A stretch of DNA of 64,000 bases from NCBI GenBank assembly GCA_040224245.1, contig JBEGIR010000047.1, positions 1-64,000 of the forward strand. Direction: 5' to 3'. The stretch is from Puniceicoccaceae bacterium. Lineage in GTDB: Bacteria > Verrucomicrobiota > Verrucomicrobiia > Opitutales > JAFGAQ01. Numbering within the stretch: position 1 is the first letter of the stretch; each line of letters begins with the position of its first letter. The position numbers and the translations under genes were made by a program. The notes under the pieces were generated by a model that saw only the letters and a list, made by a program, of their open reading frames with translations, ran no database searches and was not told the origin of the DNA. Shown here one piece after another: positions 8,356 through 19,681 of this stretch.

Positions 8356-9672
8356 CTAAAAATACGACATCACCCGCTGAAACGTTCGTTCCGTGCTGCC
8401 ACGGCTGCGCTTAAACACCCTTCTGGCCGACTGGCTGAGGGCCTGACGTCGATCCATGTCTTGCAGCAATTCTGCGAGCGTCGTGCTGAGAGATGCCGGT
8501 TCCAGAATGCGACAAGCTCCTCCTTCCGCCTCGAGCGCGCGACAGATTGCACGAAAGTTACTCAGGGACGGGCCATACACAACCGGGATTCCGAGGGCAG
8601 CGGCTTCGATCGGGGTCTGACCTTCGGTGTGCGGGGGGAAGCTGCGGCCAATCACCGCCACATCCGCCACTTGCAACAGGAATTTCAACTCACCAGTCGT
8701 GTCCGCCACATGCACCACAGGACATCCCTGCTTCGCCGATTCTGACTTCCACTCCGGTCGACTCCGAAACTGCCAGGAAAAGGCATCACCATAGTTCTGC
8801 AGCAGGGAACGCAACTCCGCACGACGTTCAGCGTGGCGTGGAGTTAGAATCAGGCGAACCGCCAGTCCATGCTGCTGGGAGAGTGTACAGACGGCATCGA
8901 GCAGCAGACGCTCCTCTCCGGGCCAGGTTGACGCTCCGATGAGGGTAAATGGAGCTGGCACCGGGTTTTCATCCTGCCACAGGGTATCGAGAAGTTTAGA
9001 ACGCTGCTCCATCGAGAGTGAGACTCCATCTGCCACATCAAACTTGAGGTTGCCCGTTATCGACAATTGCTCAGCCGGATAACCGAGTTCAAGAATGCGC
9101 TCGGCGTCCAACTCGGACGCCGCAGCAATGTGGGAAACGGCATGGTAGAACAACGGTTGCAACGCCATCGCACGTTTCATGCGGCGAAAGCTCTTGTCCG
9201 ACAGGCGCGCATTGATGAGGATGAGCGGAACACCGCGCCTGCGCGCCTCGTGCAAATGCTCAGGCCACAGTTCAGCTTCAGTAATCACGCACACATCGGG
9301 TTGAATGCGTCGCCAGGCTCCACACACAACAGGCCAGAAATCGAGTGGAAACGGGATCACCGCCAGTACTTTCGAGCCATATTTTTCCCCGGCCAGTTTG
9401 AATCCGGTGCTGGTCGTTGTGGACAGGATGAGTTCCAGATTTGGCACAGAGCACAGCCGTTCCAACAACCCTTCAATCGCGAGCATCTCACCCACACTCA
9501 CAGCCTGCAGCCAGACCCGGCGCTTCTCCGGACTGGGTTTCGGGATGCGGTACCACCCGAACCTTCCAGCCAGCATATTCCCGTATCCACCGCGACGAAG
9601 CATGCGAAAAAGGTAGAACGGAAGTCCCACCAGAAACAGGACAGGGAAGAGGAGTCGATAGATCCAAATCAT
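8356..9672 (-). CDS. waaA: 3-deoxy-D-manno-octulosonic acid (Kdo) transferase
   Basis: Attaches Kdo from CMP-Kdo to lipid A precursor at the inner membrane, making the first inner-core sugar. The 438-residue protein has one N-terminal membrane anchor (residues 1-22), then WLQAVSVGEMLA with the catalytic Glu of GT30 enzymes. Further marks are VCVITEAELWPEHLHEARRR, LINARLSDKSF and, in the C-terminal nucleotide-sugar lobe, GQTPIEAAALGIPVVYGP. kdsB and lpxK elsewhere in the window supply the donor and acceptor pathways. First gene before lexA on this strand. Confidence 0.95.
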   Translation of the reverse strand: MIWIYRLLFPVLFLVGLPFYLFRMLRRGGYGNMLAGRFGWYRIPKPSPEKRRVWLQAVSVGEMLAIEGLLERLCSVPNLELILSTTTSTGFKLAGEKYGSKVLAVIPFPLDFWPVVCGAWRRIQPDVCVITEAELWPEHLHEARRRGVPLILINARLSDKSFRRMKRAMALQPLFYHAVSHIAAASELDAERILELGYPAEQLSITGNLKFDVADGVSLSMEQRSKLLDTLWQDENPVPAPFTLIGASTWPGEERLLLDAVCTLSQQHGLAVRLILTPRHAERRAELRSLLQNYGDAFSWQFRSRPEWKSESAKQGCPVVHVADTTGELKFLLQVADVAVIGRSFPPHTEGQTPIEAAALGIPVVYGPSLSNFRAICRALEAEGGACRILEPASLSTTLAELLQDMDRRQALSQSARRVFKRSRGSTERTFQRVMSYF

Positions 9673-9875
9673 GGGTCAACAGCAGCGCGGCAAGCGTCGG
9701 TAAACAGCATTGCGTTCAATTGATTAAGGTTTGCATTGCAAAGGATTAGCACTAAATTGATGCTTTTGGTATCAAAATCTTCCGCATCCGTTCACTGTGA
9801 CCTGAACAACCGGAGATAGCCAAGCTGCTTCTTGCTCGATCCATCATTGAATTCACACGCCCGCACACCTCAGCC

Positions 9876-11696
9876 ATGTTCAGTTTGCTCGCTGCCAGTT
9901 CTATAGAATCCCTGGTTCACAACAATCTGGCACTCTTCGCCATGGGGCACCTGGGACTGGTGCTGATCCTGCTTGTGTTCTTCTTCAACATGGGTTCGAA
10001 CAAGGCACCGAAAGAACCCAGGGAGCGAGATGAAGATGCGTTTGATTATGCAACCGAAGATGGTTCGCTTTTTAAGTCGAACACGGAGGGATCGATTCCG
10101 CTCGATGCGCTGAAATCGCCTGAAACAACCGATGCGAACGCGGATGCGCTTGACGAACCCATCGTCTTCAACTCCCAAATTCGCGAGCAGGAAATGCCTC
10201 CGGAGGCACCACACGACAGCAACGAAGGCGATACGCTCACCCTCGACGAGTCCGATCCGGAGCATGAGTCGGCTGATGCAACATCCGATTCTGATGATTC
10301 CACAGCTGATCGTGATTCCGAACCGGAAAGCGAAGAGGATCACAACCGGCGCAAACTGGAACGCATTTCCACCATTCTGGATTCGGCACCTGCCGGTCCG
10401 CTCATGCTGATCAATCGGGAAGAACGCATTCTCGATCTGAACGCAGAAGCGAGCGAGCTCTTTCAATACCAGAAACAAGACATCGAGGATCGAAAGATTG
10501 ATGAAATCATCTTTCTCGAGGAACAGGACTCCTCCGATTCCGACGCGGATGGACTTCAAAAAGCCAAAGGCCACCGCAAAGACGGTTCCCATTTTCCCGT
10601 GGAAGTGGAACTGGAGATGGCAGACCGCGAGTTTGGCATCATCATGGTTCGGCTCCAGCCATTCCTGAATGAGGTCATTGGCGCACCCCAACCCGCCGCC
10701 GAAACTTCCATCCCAGAACCCGAGCCGACACCCGCTCCCGAAGCAGCACCCCAGCCTTCCGCCGAAAAACTCAAACTCGCCCGGGAAGATGAGTCGCCAG
10801 AACCACCAACTGCAACACCTGTGCGCAGTAAGCCGCTTCCGCCTCCACCGCGTCCCAAAAACCGCGGAAATTCCCTGGCCCTCCAGTCGGGCGGCGCCGT
10901 TACTTCAACGGGCAAAGCACTCGACTCCAAAACCATCGAGATGTTTTCATCGCAGCTGGGTCAACCCTTACAGTCGATCGCGCAGCTTGCGCAACTCATT
11001 GCCTCGGACGAAAAGGCAATTCCACACCTGAAAAAGTATGCCGTGGCGATTCAGGCCAAGAGCAACCGCATCCTTTCACAGATCGAAGAAATGTCGATGC
11101 TGGTGAGTGCTCAGACTTCCGAAATTGCGATGCAGGAACACCCGTTCAACCTTGGCAACCTGATGAGCAATCTCGTCAGCCTTGCGAGCAATGTCAGCGG
11201 AGAGGAAGGTTCTAAAATCCGCTTTGATCGCGGCGAAAACGACCTCATCGTCATTTCTGATGAAGAGTATTTTGAGAAGGCCTTGAGCAACCTGATCAAC
11301 ATCACCCTGAATAGTGCGGAAAATCAGGAAATCGAATTGGTCGTTCAATCGGAAGTCACCCAATCTTCTGGTGATCCGGCAAAAACCGTCACATTCAACG
11401 GGCAGCAGCTCAAAATTCAGAGTCAGCGGCGTCTGACCATCAGTACACGCTTCCCCGGTGACGAGCACTCCCATCGCTTTTTCGATGCTTCCATCAACCG
11501 TCCTGAAAGTCCACTGGTCCAAAAACTGCAATCGAGCAGCTCCCTCAAAAACCACATGGCCAGTATCCGTCTGATGAAGGAATTGGCCCGCAACCTGGGC
11601 GGAAAGCTGCGCTTCGTGGAAACCGATGCACAGGTCGGAGAAATGCAGCTCATCGTCGAATTGCCCTGCGTAGAGGTGGCCGCATACCCTGCCTGA
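9876..11696 (+). CDS. Membrane-anchored PAS protein with degenerate histidine-kinase core
   Basis: 606 residues: one membrane helix (17-38), a long acidic low-complexity linker (40-156), a PAS domain (about 157-254, DSAPAGPLMLINREERILDL), a Pro-rich linker (255-340), then a region laid out like DHp (350-410) and HATPase (425-605). At the DHp box the sequence is SSQLGQPLQSI, so the phospho-acceptor His is Ser369. The N-box reads LSNLINITLNSA without the key Asn, and the DxGxG and GLGL boxes are absent. It therefore looks unable to bind ATP or autophosphorylate and is more likely a sensor or scaffold. No response regulator is adjacent. Confidence 0.8.
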   Translation: MFSLLAASSIESLVHNNLALFAMGHLGLVLILLVFFFNMGSNKAPKEPRERDEDAFDYATEDGSLFKSNTEGSIPLDALKSPETTDANADALDEPIVFNSQIREQEMPPEAPHDSNEGDTLTLDESDPEHESADATSDSDDSTADRDSEPESEEDHNRRKLERISTILDSAPAGPLMLINREERILDLNAEASELFQYQKQDIEDRKIDEIIFLEEQDSSDSDADGLQKAKGHRKDGSHFPVEVELEMADREFGIIMVRLQPFLNEVIGAPQPAAETSIPEPEPTPAPEAAPQPSAEKLKLAREDESPEPPTATPVRSKPLPPPPRPKNRGNSLALQSGGAVTSTGKALDSKTIEMFSSQLGQPLQSIAQLAQLIASDEKAIPHLKKYAVAIQAKSNRILSQIEEMSMLVSAQTSEIAMQEHPFNLGNLMSNLVSLASNVSGEEGSKIRFDRGENDLIVISDEEYFEKALSNLINITLNSAENQEIELVVQSEVTQSSGDPAKTVTFNGQQLKIQSQRRLTISTRFPGDEHSHRFFDASINRPESPLVQKLQSSSSLKNHMASIRLMKELARNLGGKLRFVETDAQVGEMQLIVELPCVEVAAYPA

Positions 11697-11730
11697 AGAC
11701 AGGAGGCACCCTGCCTCGCAATTATCCCTT

Positions 11731-12729
11731 TTATTCTCGAGACGACAGCCGCTCAGCGAGATCGCGATCCCGTAGATTCAGAGCAGCAATCCACGGGCTG
11801 AAGTCATCAGGAGGTGCTGCACAGAAGGACAACCATTCACCCGATGACGGATGCTTCAGTGAAAGACTCCAGGAATGCAGCAATGGGCGTTCCGCAAGCA
11901 GGTTCAGGTGCTTCAAATTCCCCGGACGAAACCCGTAGAGCCTGTCGCCGACGATGCAGTGTCCCATGTGGCTGAGATGCACGCGGATCTGATGTGTCCG
12001 TCCCGTATGGATTTTGCACTCCAGCAGGCAAAACTGACCGTTATCACTCTGCGCCAGTAACTGCCAATCGGTCTGCGCTGCTTTGCCTTGTGCCAGAACT
12101 GCCATGCGCAGGCGATGAACCGGGTGGCGGCTGATTGCACCGTCACAGATGCCCGATTGGGTCGACGGGACTCCGCTGCAAATGGCAAGGTAGCGCTTGT
12201 CTGGCTGTCGGTTTCGAAAGGACTCGATGAGAGTCCTCAGGGCATCATCGGTTTTGGCAGCAACCAGCAAGCCCGAAGTATCCTTGTCCAGGCGATGAGC
12301 GATGCCCGGACGATCTTCACCATTGAGCATGCTGAGCTGGCCGTTACAATGATGCAGCAATGCATGAACCAACGTATCATCGCCCGTTCCACTGCCCGGA
12401 TGAGTGACCATGCCCGCAGGTTTGTTCACCACAATGATGAACTCATCTTCGTAACGCACATCCAGTGGAATGGGCACGGCATGGGGAACTGCTGAAGGTT
12501 CTGGCTGCAGGAGAATGCGAATCACATCTCCAGGCAAAATGCCCTGTTTTTTCAGGATCACTCTCCCGTTCACGCTGACTCGCCCATCCCTCAGCGCCCG
12601 CTGCAGTTGGGAGCGGTTCAGCTCCGGGAAAAGCACAGACAAGTAGCGGTCAACGCGTTCCTTTCCACTGGCGCAACTGGCAGTCTGCTCAAGAAAGGAA
12701 GTGTAAGCTGAACTGGCATGCGAACTCAT
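11731..12729 (-). CDS. rluD: RluA/RluD-family 23S rRNA pseudouridine synthase
   Basis: Converts uridines in 23S rRNA to pseudouridine. An S4 RNA-binding domain occupies about residues 24-80 (RVDRYLSVLFPELNRSQLQ). The catalytic domain follows with VVNKPAGMVTHPG and the signature GIAHRLDKDTSGLL, giving catalytic Asp148. GRTHQIRVHLSHMGHCIVGD is the conserved C-terminal motif. Length 332 aa is normal. The RluD subclass is preferred because of the S4 domain; exact target uridines cannot be read from sequence. Convergent with the preceding PAS protein. Confidence 0.9.
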   Translation of the reverse strand: MSSHASSAYTSFLEQTASCASGKERVDRYLSVLFPELNRSQLQRALRDGRVSVNGRVILKKQGILPGDVIRILLQPEPSAVPHAVPIPLDVRYEDEFIIVVNKPAGMVTHPGSGTGDDTLVHALLHHCNGQLSMLNGEDRPGIAHRLDKDTSGLLVAAKTDDALRTLIESFRNRQPDKRYLAICSGVPSTQSGICDGAISRHPVHRLRMAVLAQGKAAQTDWQLLAQSDNGQFCLLECKIHTGRTHQIRVHLSHMGHCIVGDRLYGFRPGNLKHLNLLAERPLLHSWSLSLKHPSSGEWLSFCAAPPDDFSPWIAALNLRDRDLAERLSSRE

Positions 12730-12785
12730 GACGGGGCTTGTAGGTCAGGAAAACAGTTCGCCAGTGGAGCCGACTGCCACTGCAT

Positions 12786-14012
<1,227 letters not shown>

Positions 14013-14040
14013 TAAGACGGCACTTGCAGATCAGGTCAAG

Positions 14041-14157
14041 TCAAGCGGGAGAGCCGAAAATCCGTAAATCCATTCGATCTGAAAAGGCCAATCCAGCCAT
14101 CCGTATCTGCTCAATAACAGTGCCCTGCGGTTCCACCCGAACCAGCCCCGGCATCAT
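14041..14157 (-). CDS. Possible small protein coupled to lpxK
   Basis: A 38-codon frame starting with ATG at 14157, whose ATGA overlaps the lpxK stop, the typical arrangement of translationally coupled genes. It ends 28 bases before the adenylate-kinase-like gene on the same strand. The product is mixed polar and hydrophobic with no signal or metal motif. It is not a Trm112-type zinc protein, which often follows lpxK elsewhere. Only position supports it; it may be spurious. Confidence 0.3.
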   Translation of the reverse strand: MMPGLVRVEPQGTVIEQIRMAGLAFSDRMDLRIFGSPA

Positions 14158-15371
14158 CCCTTCACCAGTGTGGGTCTCAATTTGTCTTTTTTGGGGAAGC
14201 AAATGCGATTGATCGCCTGCTCAAAATCGTCGGCTCCGTCAAGGATGTCGATCTCAAGCCGCAGGTAAAAGGTCGTCAGAGGAGGTTTATAGCCCACATC
14301 AAGCCTCGCAGCATCTTTTTCGGTGGTGATCACCCAATCAACACCCGCACTGGAAAAGCGATCATACATGCTGGAGAGTTCATAGTCTGACAGGCGATGG
14401 TGATCCAGAAACCGTTCCTTCAGCACCAGGTCAGCTCCAAGATCGATAAGAAACTTCTCAAAACTCTCGGGCACCGCGATGCCGCTGAAACACGCAATCC
14501 TGCGACCTTGCAACACCTGCAATTCCTGCTCCTCCGTCGTGTCGATCCGGGAGAGCTTCGTCGGTCGATGCGTGCATTCGATGATGTCGGCATCAGGTTT
14601 GTGGGCGAGGATCTGCTGACGCAGGGCACTCGAATCAGTCCCGTCCGATTTGGTGATGAAGACATAAGATGCACGCCGAATGTTGCGAATCGGCTCACGC
14701 AAGATGCCTCGTGGCAGGAGTTCCTCATTGCCGAATGGATTGTTTTTATCCACAAGCACCAGATTCAATCTGCCCTTGAGCGGCAGGTACTGAAACCCGT
14801 CGTCCAGGATAAGCGTGTCCACACCAAATTTCTTGATGGCATACGCACCCGCCATCACACGGTTCTTGTCGACGACAACCACCACACCCGGAAGGTTCTT
14901 TGCCAGCATGTAGGGTTCATCCCCGGCAAAGCGCGAATCCAGCAGCACCTGGCGACCGTTGCTCACCACCTTGGGTTCGGGAGCCTTGCCATGCGTTATC
15001 GCTCTCCAGGCCCGCTTCCATTTGGGTTCCTTCTTGCTCTTGTAACCCCTGCTCAGAATGCATACCGAACGCCCGCGCGCGGCGAGGGTCTTCGCAATTC
15101 GCTCCACAATCGGAGTCTTTCCCGTGCCTCCAACCGTGAGGTTGCCCACCACAATCACGAGACAGCCCAACGGCTGATTCTTGAACACCATGTGGTTGTA
15201 CAAAAACAATTTAGAAGCGACAATGGAGCCGTAAAGATAGGACAAAGTTTTGAGAAAAAGTGCGAACCATGTCGCTTTTCCGCCTTGACGCCGGTCGTAA
15301 ATCACATCAACCGTAAATTGCTCGAAGCCCCTGAGTGTTTCGTCAACTCGATCCTTAAAACGACTCTTCAT
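14154..15371 (-). CDS. lpxK: Tetraacyldisaccharide 4'-kinase
   Basis: Phosphorylates the 4' position of the lipid A disaccharide at the inner membrane. After an N-terminal membrane helix (about 30-55) comes [17 protein letters not shown], the LpxK P-loop variant, then ILSRGYKSK and [20 protein letters not shown] (Asp-Asp-Gly-Phe-Gln), and [10 protein letters not shown] near the C-terminus. At about 405 aa it is longer than most LpxK, partly through a basic insert after SRGYKS ([17 protein letters not shown]). I use the ATG at 15371; a start at 15422 adds 17 residues and leaves only 52 bases to the divergent panD. Confidence 0.93.
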   Translation of the reverse strand: MKSRFKDRVDETLRGFEQFTVDVIYDRRQGGKATWFALFLKTLSYLYGSIVASKLFLYNHMVFKNQPLGCLVIVVGNLTVGGTGKTPIVERIAKTLAARGRSVCILSRGYKSKKEPKWKRAWRAITHGKAPEPKVVSNGRQVLLDSRFAGDEPYMLAKNLPGVVVVVDKNRVMAGAYAIKKFGVDTLILDDGFQYLPLKGRLNLVLVDKNNPFGNEELLPRGILREPIRNIRRASYVFITKSDGTDSSALRQQILAHKPDADIIECTHRPTKLSRIDTTEEQELQVLQGRRIACFSGIAVPESFEKFLIDLGADLVLKERFLDHHRLSDYELSSMYDRFSSAGVDWVITTEKDAARLDVGYKPPLTTFYLRLEIDILDGADDFEQAINRICFPKKDKLRPTLVKG

Positions 15372-15474
15372 CTGTTGTGGTTCACTTGATGATCTGGCGG
15401 AATGAACTTCAGCTGATGTCACATTTTTTCAGGTTCGTTCGACGCACGATGCGAAAAAAGTAAGGTCAAATGCT

Positions 15475-15834
15475 ATGCAAGTTCAATTGTTAAAATCCAA
15501 AATACTCCGTGCAACCGTGACGGATGTACACATGGATTATGAAGGTAGCCTCGCAATCGATTCCGAACTGATGGAGAAGGTGGGCCTGTTCTCGGGGGAG
15601 AAAATTCTGGTCGCCAATTTCAGCACCGGAGAGCGTTTCGAAACCTACGCCATTCCCGCTCAGGCAGGTTCAAAAATTTTCTCGATTAACGGTGCAGCAG
15701 CACGCAAAGGAATGGTCGGTGATCTGCTCGTGATCATGTCCTTTGCCTGGATCGATGCTGGCGAAGCTGCAACCTGGCGTCCGCGTACCATCACGCTTGC
15801 GGACCAAAATCATCGAATCATCAAAGCCGTCTGA
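15475..15834 (+). CDS. panD: Aspartate 1-decarboxylase
   Basis: Makes beta-alanine for pantothenate. The 119-residue pro-enzyme has the self-cleavage site Gly24-Ser25 in DYEGSLAID, which generates the pyruvoyl group, and the conserved [19 protein letters not shown] segment. Here Leu replaces the Cys usually seen after the cleavage-site Ser, a tolerated position. Pathway partner coaX is 39 kb away in this window. It diverges from lpxK and precedes the aminotransferase by 65 bases. Confidence 0.96.
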   Translation: MQVQLLKSKILRATVTDVHMDYEGSLAIDSELMEKVGLFSGEKILVANFSTGERFETYAIPAQAGSKIFSINGAAARKGMVGDLLVIMSFAWIDAGEAATWRPRTITLADQNHRIIKAV

Positions 15835-15899
15835 AGATCGATCAGACCCCAAACCCATCGTCAACTCAACCACTGTAACCGCACCAACCTACCATCACT

Positions 15900-16976
15900 G
15901 TGAGTGTCAAACTGTTCATTCCCGGACCCATCGCCGTCTCTGAAAAGACGTTTCGTGCGATGGCCACACCCATGATCGGCCACCGTTCGGCCGATTTTGT
16001 CAATCTGTACCGATCCATCCAGCCCGGACTTCAAGAGCTGCTCGATACGCAGGACCCGGTCTTCCTATCGACCAGCAGTGCCTGGGGCATCATGGAAGGC
16101 GCGGTCAACAACGTCACGCAAAAGAAGGTGCTCAACTGCATGTGCGGTGCGTTTTCGGACAAGTGGAACGACGTTTCACTGCGCAACGGTTTGCAGGCAG
16201 ACAAACTTCAGGTCGAATGGGGAGATCCCATCCTTCCCGAACAGCTGGACAAGGCTTTGAGTTCTGGTGAATACGACACTGTGACCCTGGTGCATAACGA
16301 AACGTCGACCGGGGTCATGAACCCGCTGGAAGAGATCGCCGATGTGCTGAAGAAATATCCCGATGTGATTACCATCGTGGATACGGTCAGTTCATTTTCC
16401 GCAGTGCCCATTCACAAGGACGATCTCGGTATCGACATCATCATCACCGGCTCGCAGAAAGCACTTGCAATGCCTCCCGGACTGGCCCTGATCAGTGTTT
16501 CCCAGAAGGCACTTGACCGAGCCGCAAGCCAACAGCACCGGGGATACTATTTCGATTTGCTTGAATTTCTGGACAATCACCAGAAAGGCATGACTCCCAG
16601 CACGCCCAGCATTTCCTTGATTTACGCGCTGCAATCCAAACTCGAGGACATCGCACAGGAGGGCCTGCAGGCACGCTATGCCCGGCACGCCAACAACAAC
16701 CAGCTGGTCCACGACTGGGTGCGTTCTGAAGGATTTGATTTTTTTGCAAAACAGGGCTACCGCTCCAAGTCCCTTACCTGCGTGGCAAATACCCGTGAGG
16801 TCGACATCGCCAAACTCAACCAGCTTCTCAAGAGCGAGTTTCAAATGGTCATCGACGGAGGATACGGAAAGATCAAAGGGAAAACGTTCCGCATCTCCAA
16901 CATGGGAGACGAAACCGAGGCAACCCTGTCCGAACTGCTCAATAATCTCTCGACGCTGCTTGCCCGGATCTCGTAA
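15900..16976 (+). CDS. Class V aminotransferase (serine/alanine-glyoxylate type)
   Basis: PLP enzyme of fold type I. The N-terminus KLFIPGPIAVSEKTFRAM and IGHRSADF are typical of the alanine-glyoxylate/serine-pyruvate group. VDTVSSFSAVPI holds the cofactor Asp, and ITGSQKALAMPPG the Schiff-base Lys. The start is a GTG at 15900; no ATG gives a complete N-terminus. Length 358 aa is usual. Some organisms use this family as phosphoserine aminotransferase, so a role in serine synthesis is as possible as glyoxylate metabolism. The stop is 2 bases before topB, suggesting co-transcription. Confidence 0.88.
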   Translation: MSVKLFIPGPIAVSEKTFRAMATPMIGHRSADFVNLYRSIQPGLQELLDTQDPVFLSTSSAWGIMEGAVNNVTQKKVLNCMCGAFSDKWNDVSLRNGLQADKLQVEWGDPILPEQLDKALSSGEYDTVTLVHNETSTGVMNPLEEIADVLKKYPDVITIVDTVSSFSAVPIHKDDLGIDIIITGSQKALAMPPGLALISVSQKALDRAASQQHRGYYFDLLEFLDNHQKGMTPSTPSISLIYALQSKLEDIAQEGLQARYARHANNNQLVHDWVRSEGFDFFAKQGYRSKSLTCVANTREVDIAKLNQLLKSEFQMVIDGGYGKIKGKTFRISNMGDETEATLSELLNNLSTLLARIS

Positions 16977-16978
16977 GG

Positions 16979-19501
16979 ATGAAGAAACTGATCATTGCCG
17001 AGAAACCCAGTGTCGCAGCCGATCTCGCCCGCGTGCTCGGGAAAGTCAAAAAAGTCGGGGACTACTTTGAGAACGACGAATGGATCATTGCCTCGGCAAT
17101 TGGTCACCTGGTCGAACTTTACATGCCCGAAGACTTCGACAAAAAGTGGAAGTCCTGGCGCATGCAGTCCCTTCCCATCATCCCAGAGACTTTTCAGCTA
17201 AAGCCAATTGAGAAAACCAAATCGCGCTTCAACGAACTGAAGAAACTGCTCGGACGCAAGGATATCGACTGTGTGATCAACGCCTGCGATGCCGGGCGTG
17301 AGGGAGAACTGATCTTCGCCTACATCTACGATCTGGCCAAAAAGAAGGTGCCGATCAAGCGACTCTGGATGTCCTCCATGACTCCCGATGCCATTCGCAA
17401 GGCATTTGCGGAACTCAAGGACGGCACTGCAATGGAACCGCTCAAATCCGCAGCGAAGTCACGCTCGGAGTCCGACTGGCTCATCGGCATCAACGGCACA
17501 CGTGCCGTCACCATGAAGCTGTTTGGTTTCCGCGGTGGCAAGGTTGCAACGGTCGGACGTGTGCAAACCCCAACTCTCGCGCTCGTCGTACAGCGGGAAC
17601 TGGAGATTCGCAATTTCAAGCCCACGCCCTTTTGGCGCATTACCGCTGACTTTGAGATCACCGAAGGGCAGTATGAAGGCACCTACCAACGCGCTGACAA
17701 AAAGAAGGATGACTCCAATGCGCACGACAAGCTCGACCGCATCTGGGATGAAGACCGTGCCAAAACCATCCTTGCCGAACTCGAACGGGCAGACAGGGCG
17801 ATGGTCAGCGAGCAGAAAAAGCGCACCCGCCAGAGTTCACCTCGCCTCTATGACCTGACAACCCTGCAGCGGGAAGCAAACGGGCGTTTTGGATTTCCCG
17901 CAGGCATGACCCTGAAAATCGCTCAGTCGCTCTATGAAAAACACAAGGTGCTGACCTATCCGCGAACGGACTCCCGTGCCCTGCCCCAGGATTACCCGGA
18001 GACCTGCCGCACTGCGATTCAGCATCTCCCCGACACCTACCAGAGTTCCAAGGACTACATCCTCAAGAACAACCGCATCGACCCATCAGACCGGCGGGTA
18101 TTCAACAATGCCCAGATTTCGGATCACTTTGCGATCATTCCCACGAATAATCCACCGAAGAAACTCAGCCCGGACGAAGCAAAAATCTATGACATGGTGG
18201 TGCGCCGCTTCCTGGCAGTCTTTTTTCCCCCGGCGGAATATGACGTGACCACGCGCCTCTCCGTTGTCGGCGAACATACGTTTAAGACTGAAGGCAAGGT
18301 GCTCGTGCACCAGGGCTGGCTCGCCGCATATGACCGCACCAATAATGCGGAAAAAACCCTGCCGGCCCTGAGCAAGGCAGATGAGGACGACACAGGCAAT
18401 TGCCGTGCGACCAACCGGGACTTCCGTCTGCTCAACGAAGCGACCAAACCACCCGCCCGCTACACCGAGGCCACCTTGCTTTCCGCAATGGAAGGTGCAG
18501 GAAAACTCGTTGAAGATGAGGAACTTGCCGATGCCATGAAGGAAAAAGGGCTCGGCACGCCTGCAACGCGTGCCTCCATCATCGATCACCTGATCAAAGA
18601 GGCTTACATGATGCGTGAAAACCGCGAACTCCTCCCTACAGCGAAGGCAGAGGAGTTGATGATTTTTCTCAACCACCTGCACGTCGAGGAGTTGACCAGC
18701 CCGGCACTCACTGGCGAATGGGAGTACAAGCTGCGGCAGGTTGAACTCGGCAAGATCAGTCGAGAGGCCTTCATGTCCGATATTGTCGGGCTGACCCAAA
18801 AAATCGTCGAAAATGCCCGTGCATTTGAAGAAAAGGCTGAGGATCTCAAACCCAGCAATCTGCGCTCTCCCATTGATGGAGAACCCCTGCTCGAAGGCAT
18901 GCGCTTCTATCAATCGAAGTGTGGAACCGTCAAAATCTACAAAACCATCGGCAATCGCAAAATGGAGGAAGCCGAAATCCAGGAACTGCTCAGCAAGCGC
19001 AAGCTCGGTCCCTTGGATGGTTTTCGTTCCAAAGTTGGCAAGCCCTACTCGGCCATGCTGACTCTCGATGACGAGCACAAGGTCAAATTTGTCTTCAACA
19101 ACGGAAACGGCGGAGATAACGGGAATGGGGAGAACGGTAAAATCGAAGACCTGACCCAGTTTCCCAAAGTGGGAGTGTCTCCCATCGACGGAGCGACGGT
19201 CTACGAAACACCCAACGCATACCTGTGTGAATCCTATCACCGGGACGGAAAGGGATTTCGCCTCAGTCGCACCATGCTCGGCAAAACCCTGCCACGCGAA
19301 CAGGTGGAGAAACTCCTCAAGGATGGCGAGACCGAAGTCATCCAGAACTTCCGCTCCAATCGCACACGAAAGCTGTTTTCCGCCTCCTTGCTGCTCGACA
19401 AGACCGGAAAGATCACCTTCAAGTTCCCACCTCGCGAACCCAAGGCAAAGGCCGGAGCGAAGACCCAAAAAACTGCCAGCGATTCCGAAAAAACGTCCTG
19501 A
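16979..19501 (+). CDS. topB: Type IA DNA topoisomerase (topoisomerase III-like)
   Basis: Relaxes or decatenates DNA through a 5'-phosphotyrosine. The TOPRIM domain opens with KLIIAEKPSVAADLARVLG and contains NACDAGREGELIF with the metal acidic residues. The active-site Tyr327 lies in VLTYPRTDSRALP. SAMEGAGKLVED and KGLGTPATRASII are the domain III/IV motifs. Instead of zinc fingers the C-terminus (about 640-820) carries two topoisomerase C-terminal repeats beginning SPIDG, and a basic tail rich in Lys and Ala. 840 aa is long for TopB, because of those repeats. It starts 2 bases after the aminotransferase stop. Confidence 0.92.
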   Translation: MKKLIIAEKPSVAADLARVLGKVKKVGDYFENDEWIIASAIGHLVELYMPEDFDKKWKSWRMQSLPIIPETFQLKPIEKTKSRFNELKKLLGRKDIDCVINACDAGREGELIFAYIYDLAKKKVPIKRLWMSSMTPDAIRKAFAELKDGTAMEPLKSAAKSRSESDWLIGINGTRAVTMKLFGFRGGKVATVGRVQTPTLALVVQRELEIRNFKPTPFWRITADFEITEGQYEGTYQRADKKKDDSNAHDKLDRIWDEDRAKTILAELERADRAMVSEQKKRTRQSSPRLYDLTTLQREANGRFGFPAGMTLKIAQSLYEKHKVLTYPRTDSRALPQDYPETCRTAIQHLPDTYQSSKDYILKNNRIDPSDRRVFNNAQISDHFAIIPTNNPPKKLSPDEAKIYDMVVRRFLAVFFPPAEYDVTTRLSVVGEHTFKTEGKVLVHQGWLAAYDRTNNAEKTLPALSKADEDDTGNCRATNRDFRLLNEATKPPARYTEATLLSAMEGAGKLVEDEELADAMKEKGLGTPATRASIIDHLIKEAYMMRENRELLPTAKAEELMIFLNHLHVEELTSPALTGEWEYKLRQVELGKISREAFMSDIVGLTQKIVENARAFEEKAEDLKPSNLRSPIDGEPLLEGMRFYQSKCGTVKIYKTIGNRKMEEAEIQELLSKRKLGPLDGFRSKVGKPYSAMLTLDDEHKVKFVFNNGNGGDNGNGENGKIEDLTQFPKVGVSPIDGATVYETPNAYLCESYHRDGKGFRLSRTMLGKTLPREQVEKLLKDGETEVIQNFRSNRTRKLFSASLLLDKTGKITFKFPPREPKAKAGAKTQKTASDSEKTS

Positions 19502-19681
19502 TCCGGGAATGCTGATCGGCGTAGCAAGGTTTCGAATTTCAAAGCGGTGTTTGAGACGGGATTTCTGGTGTGTATTTTCTCCGGAGCGCAGGGACTGGCG
19601 CCACAATGAGCGCACTCAATTTCACTATCTCCTAAACTTCGCGCTTCACTCGCCTGCGGAATCCCTGTATCTCAGACAGGT

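Noticed and set aside
18086-19615. A 509-codon open frame antisense to topB
   Set aside because: topB has all catalytic motifs on the plus strand; the antisense frame has no recognisable motif and mirrors the codon bias of the real gene.
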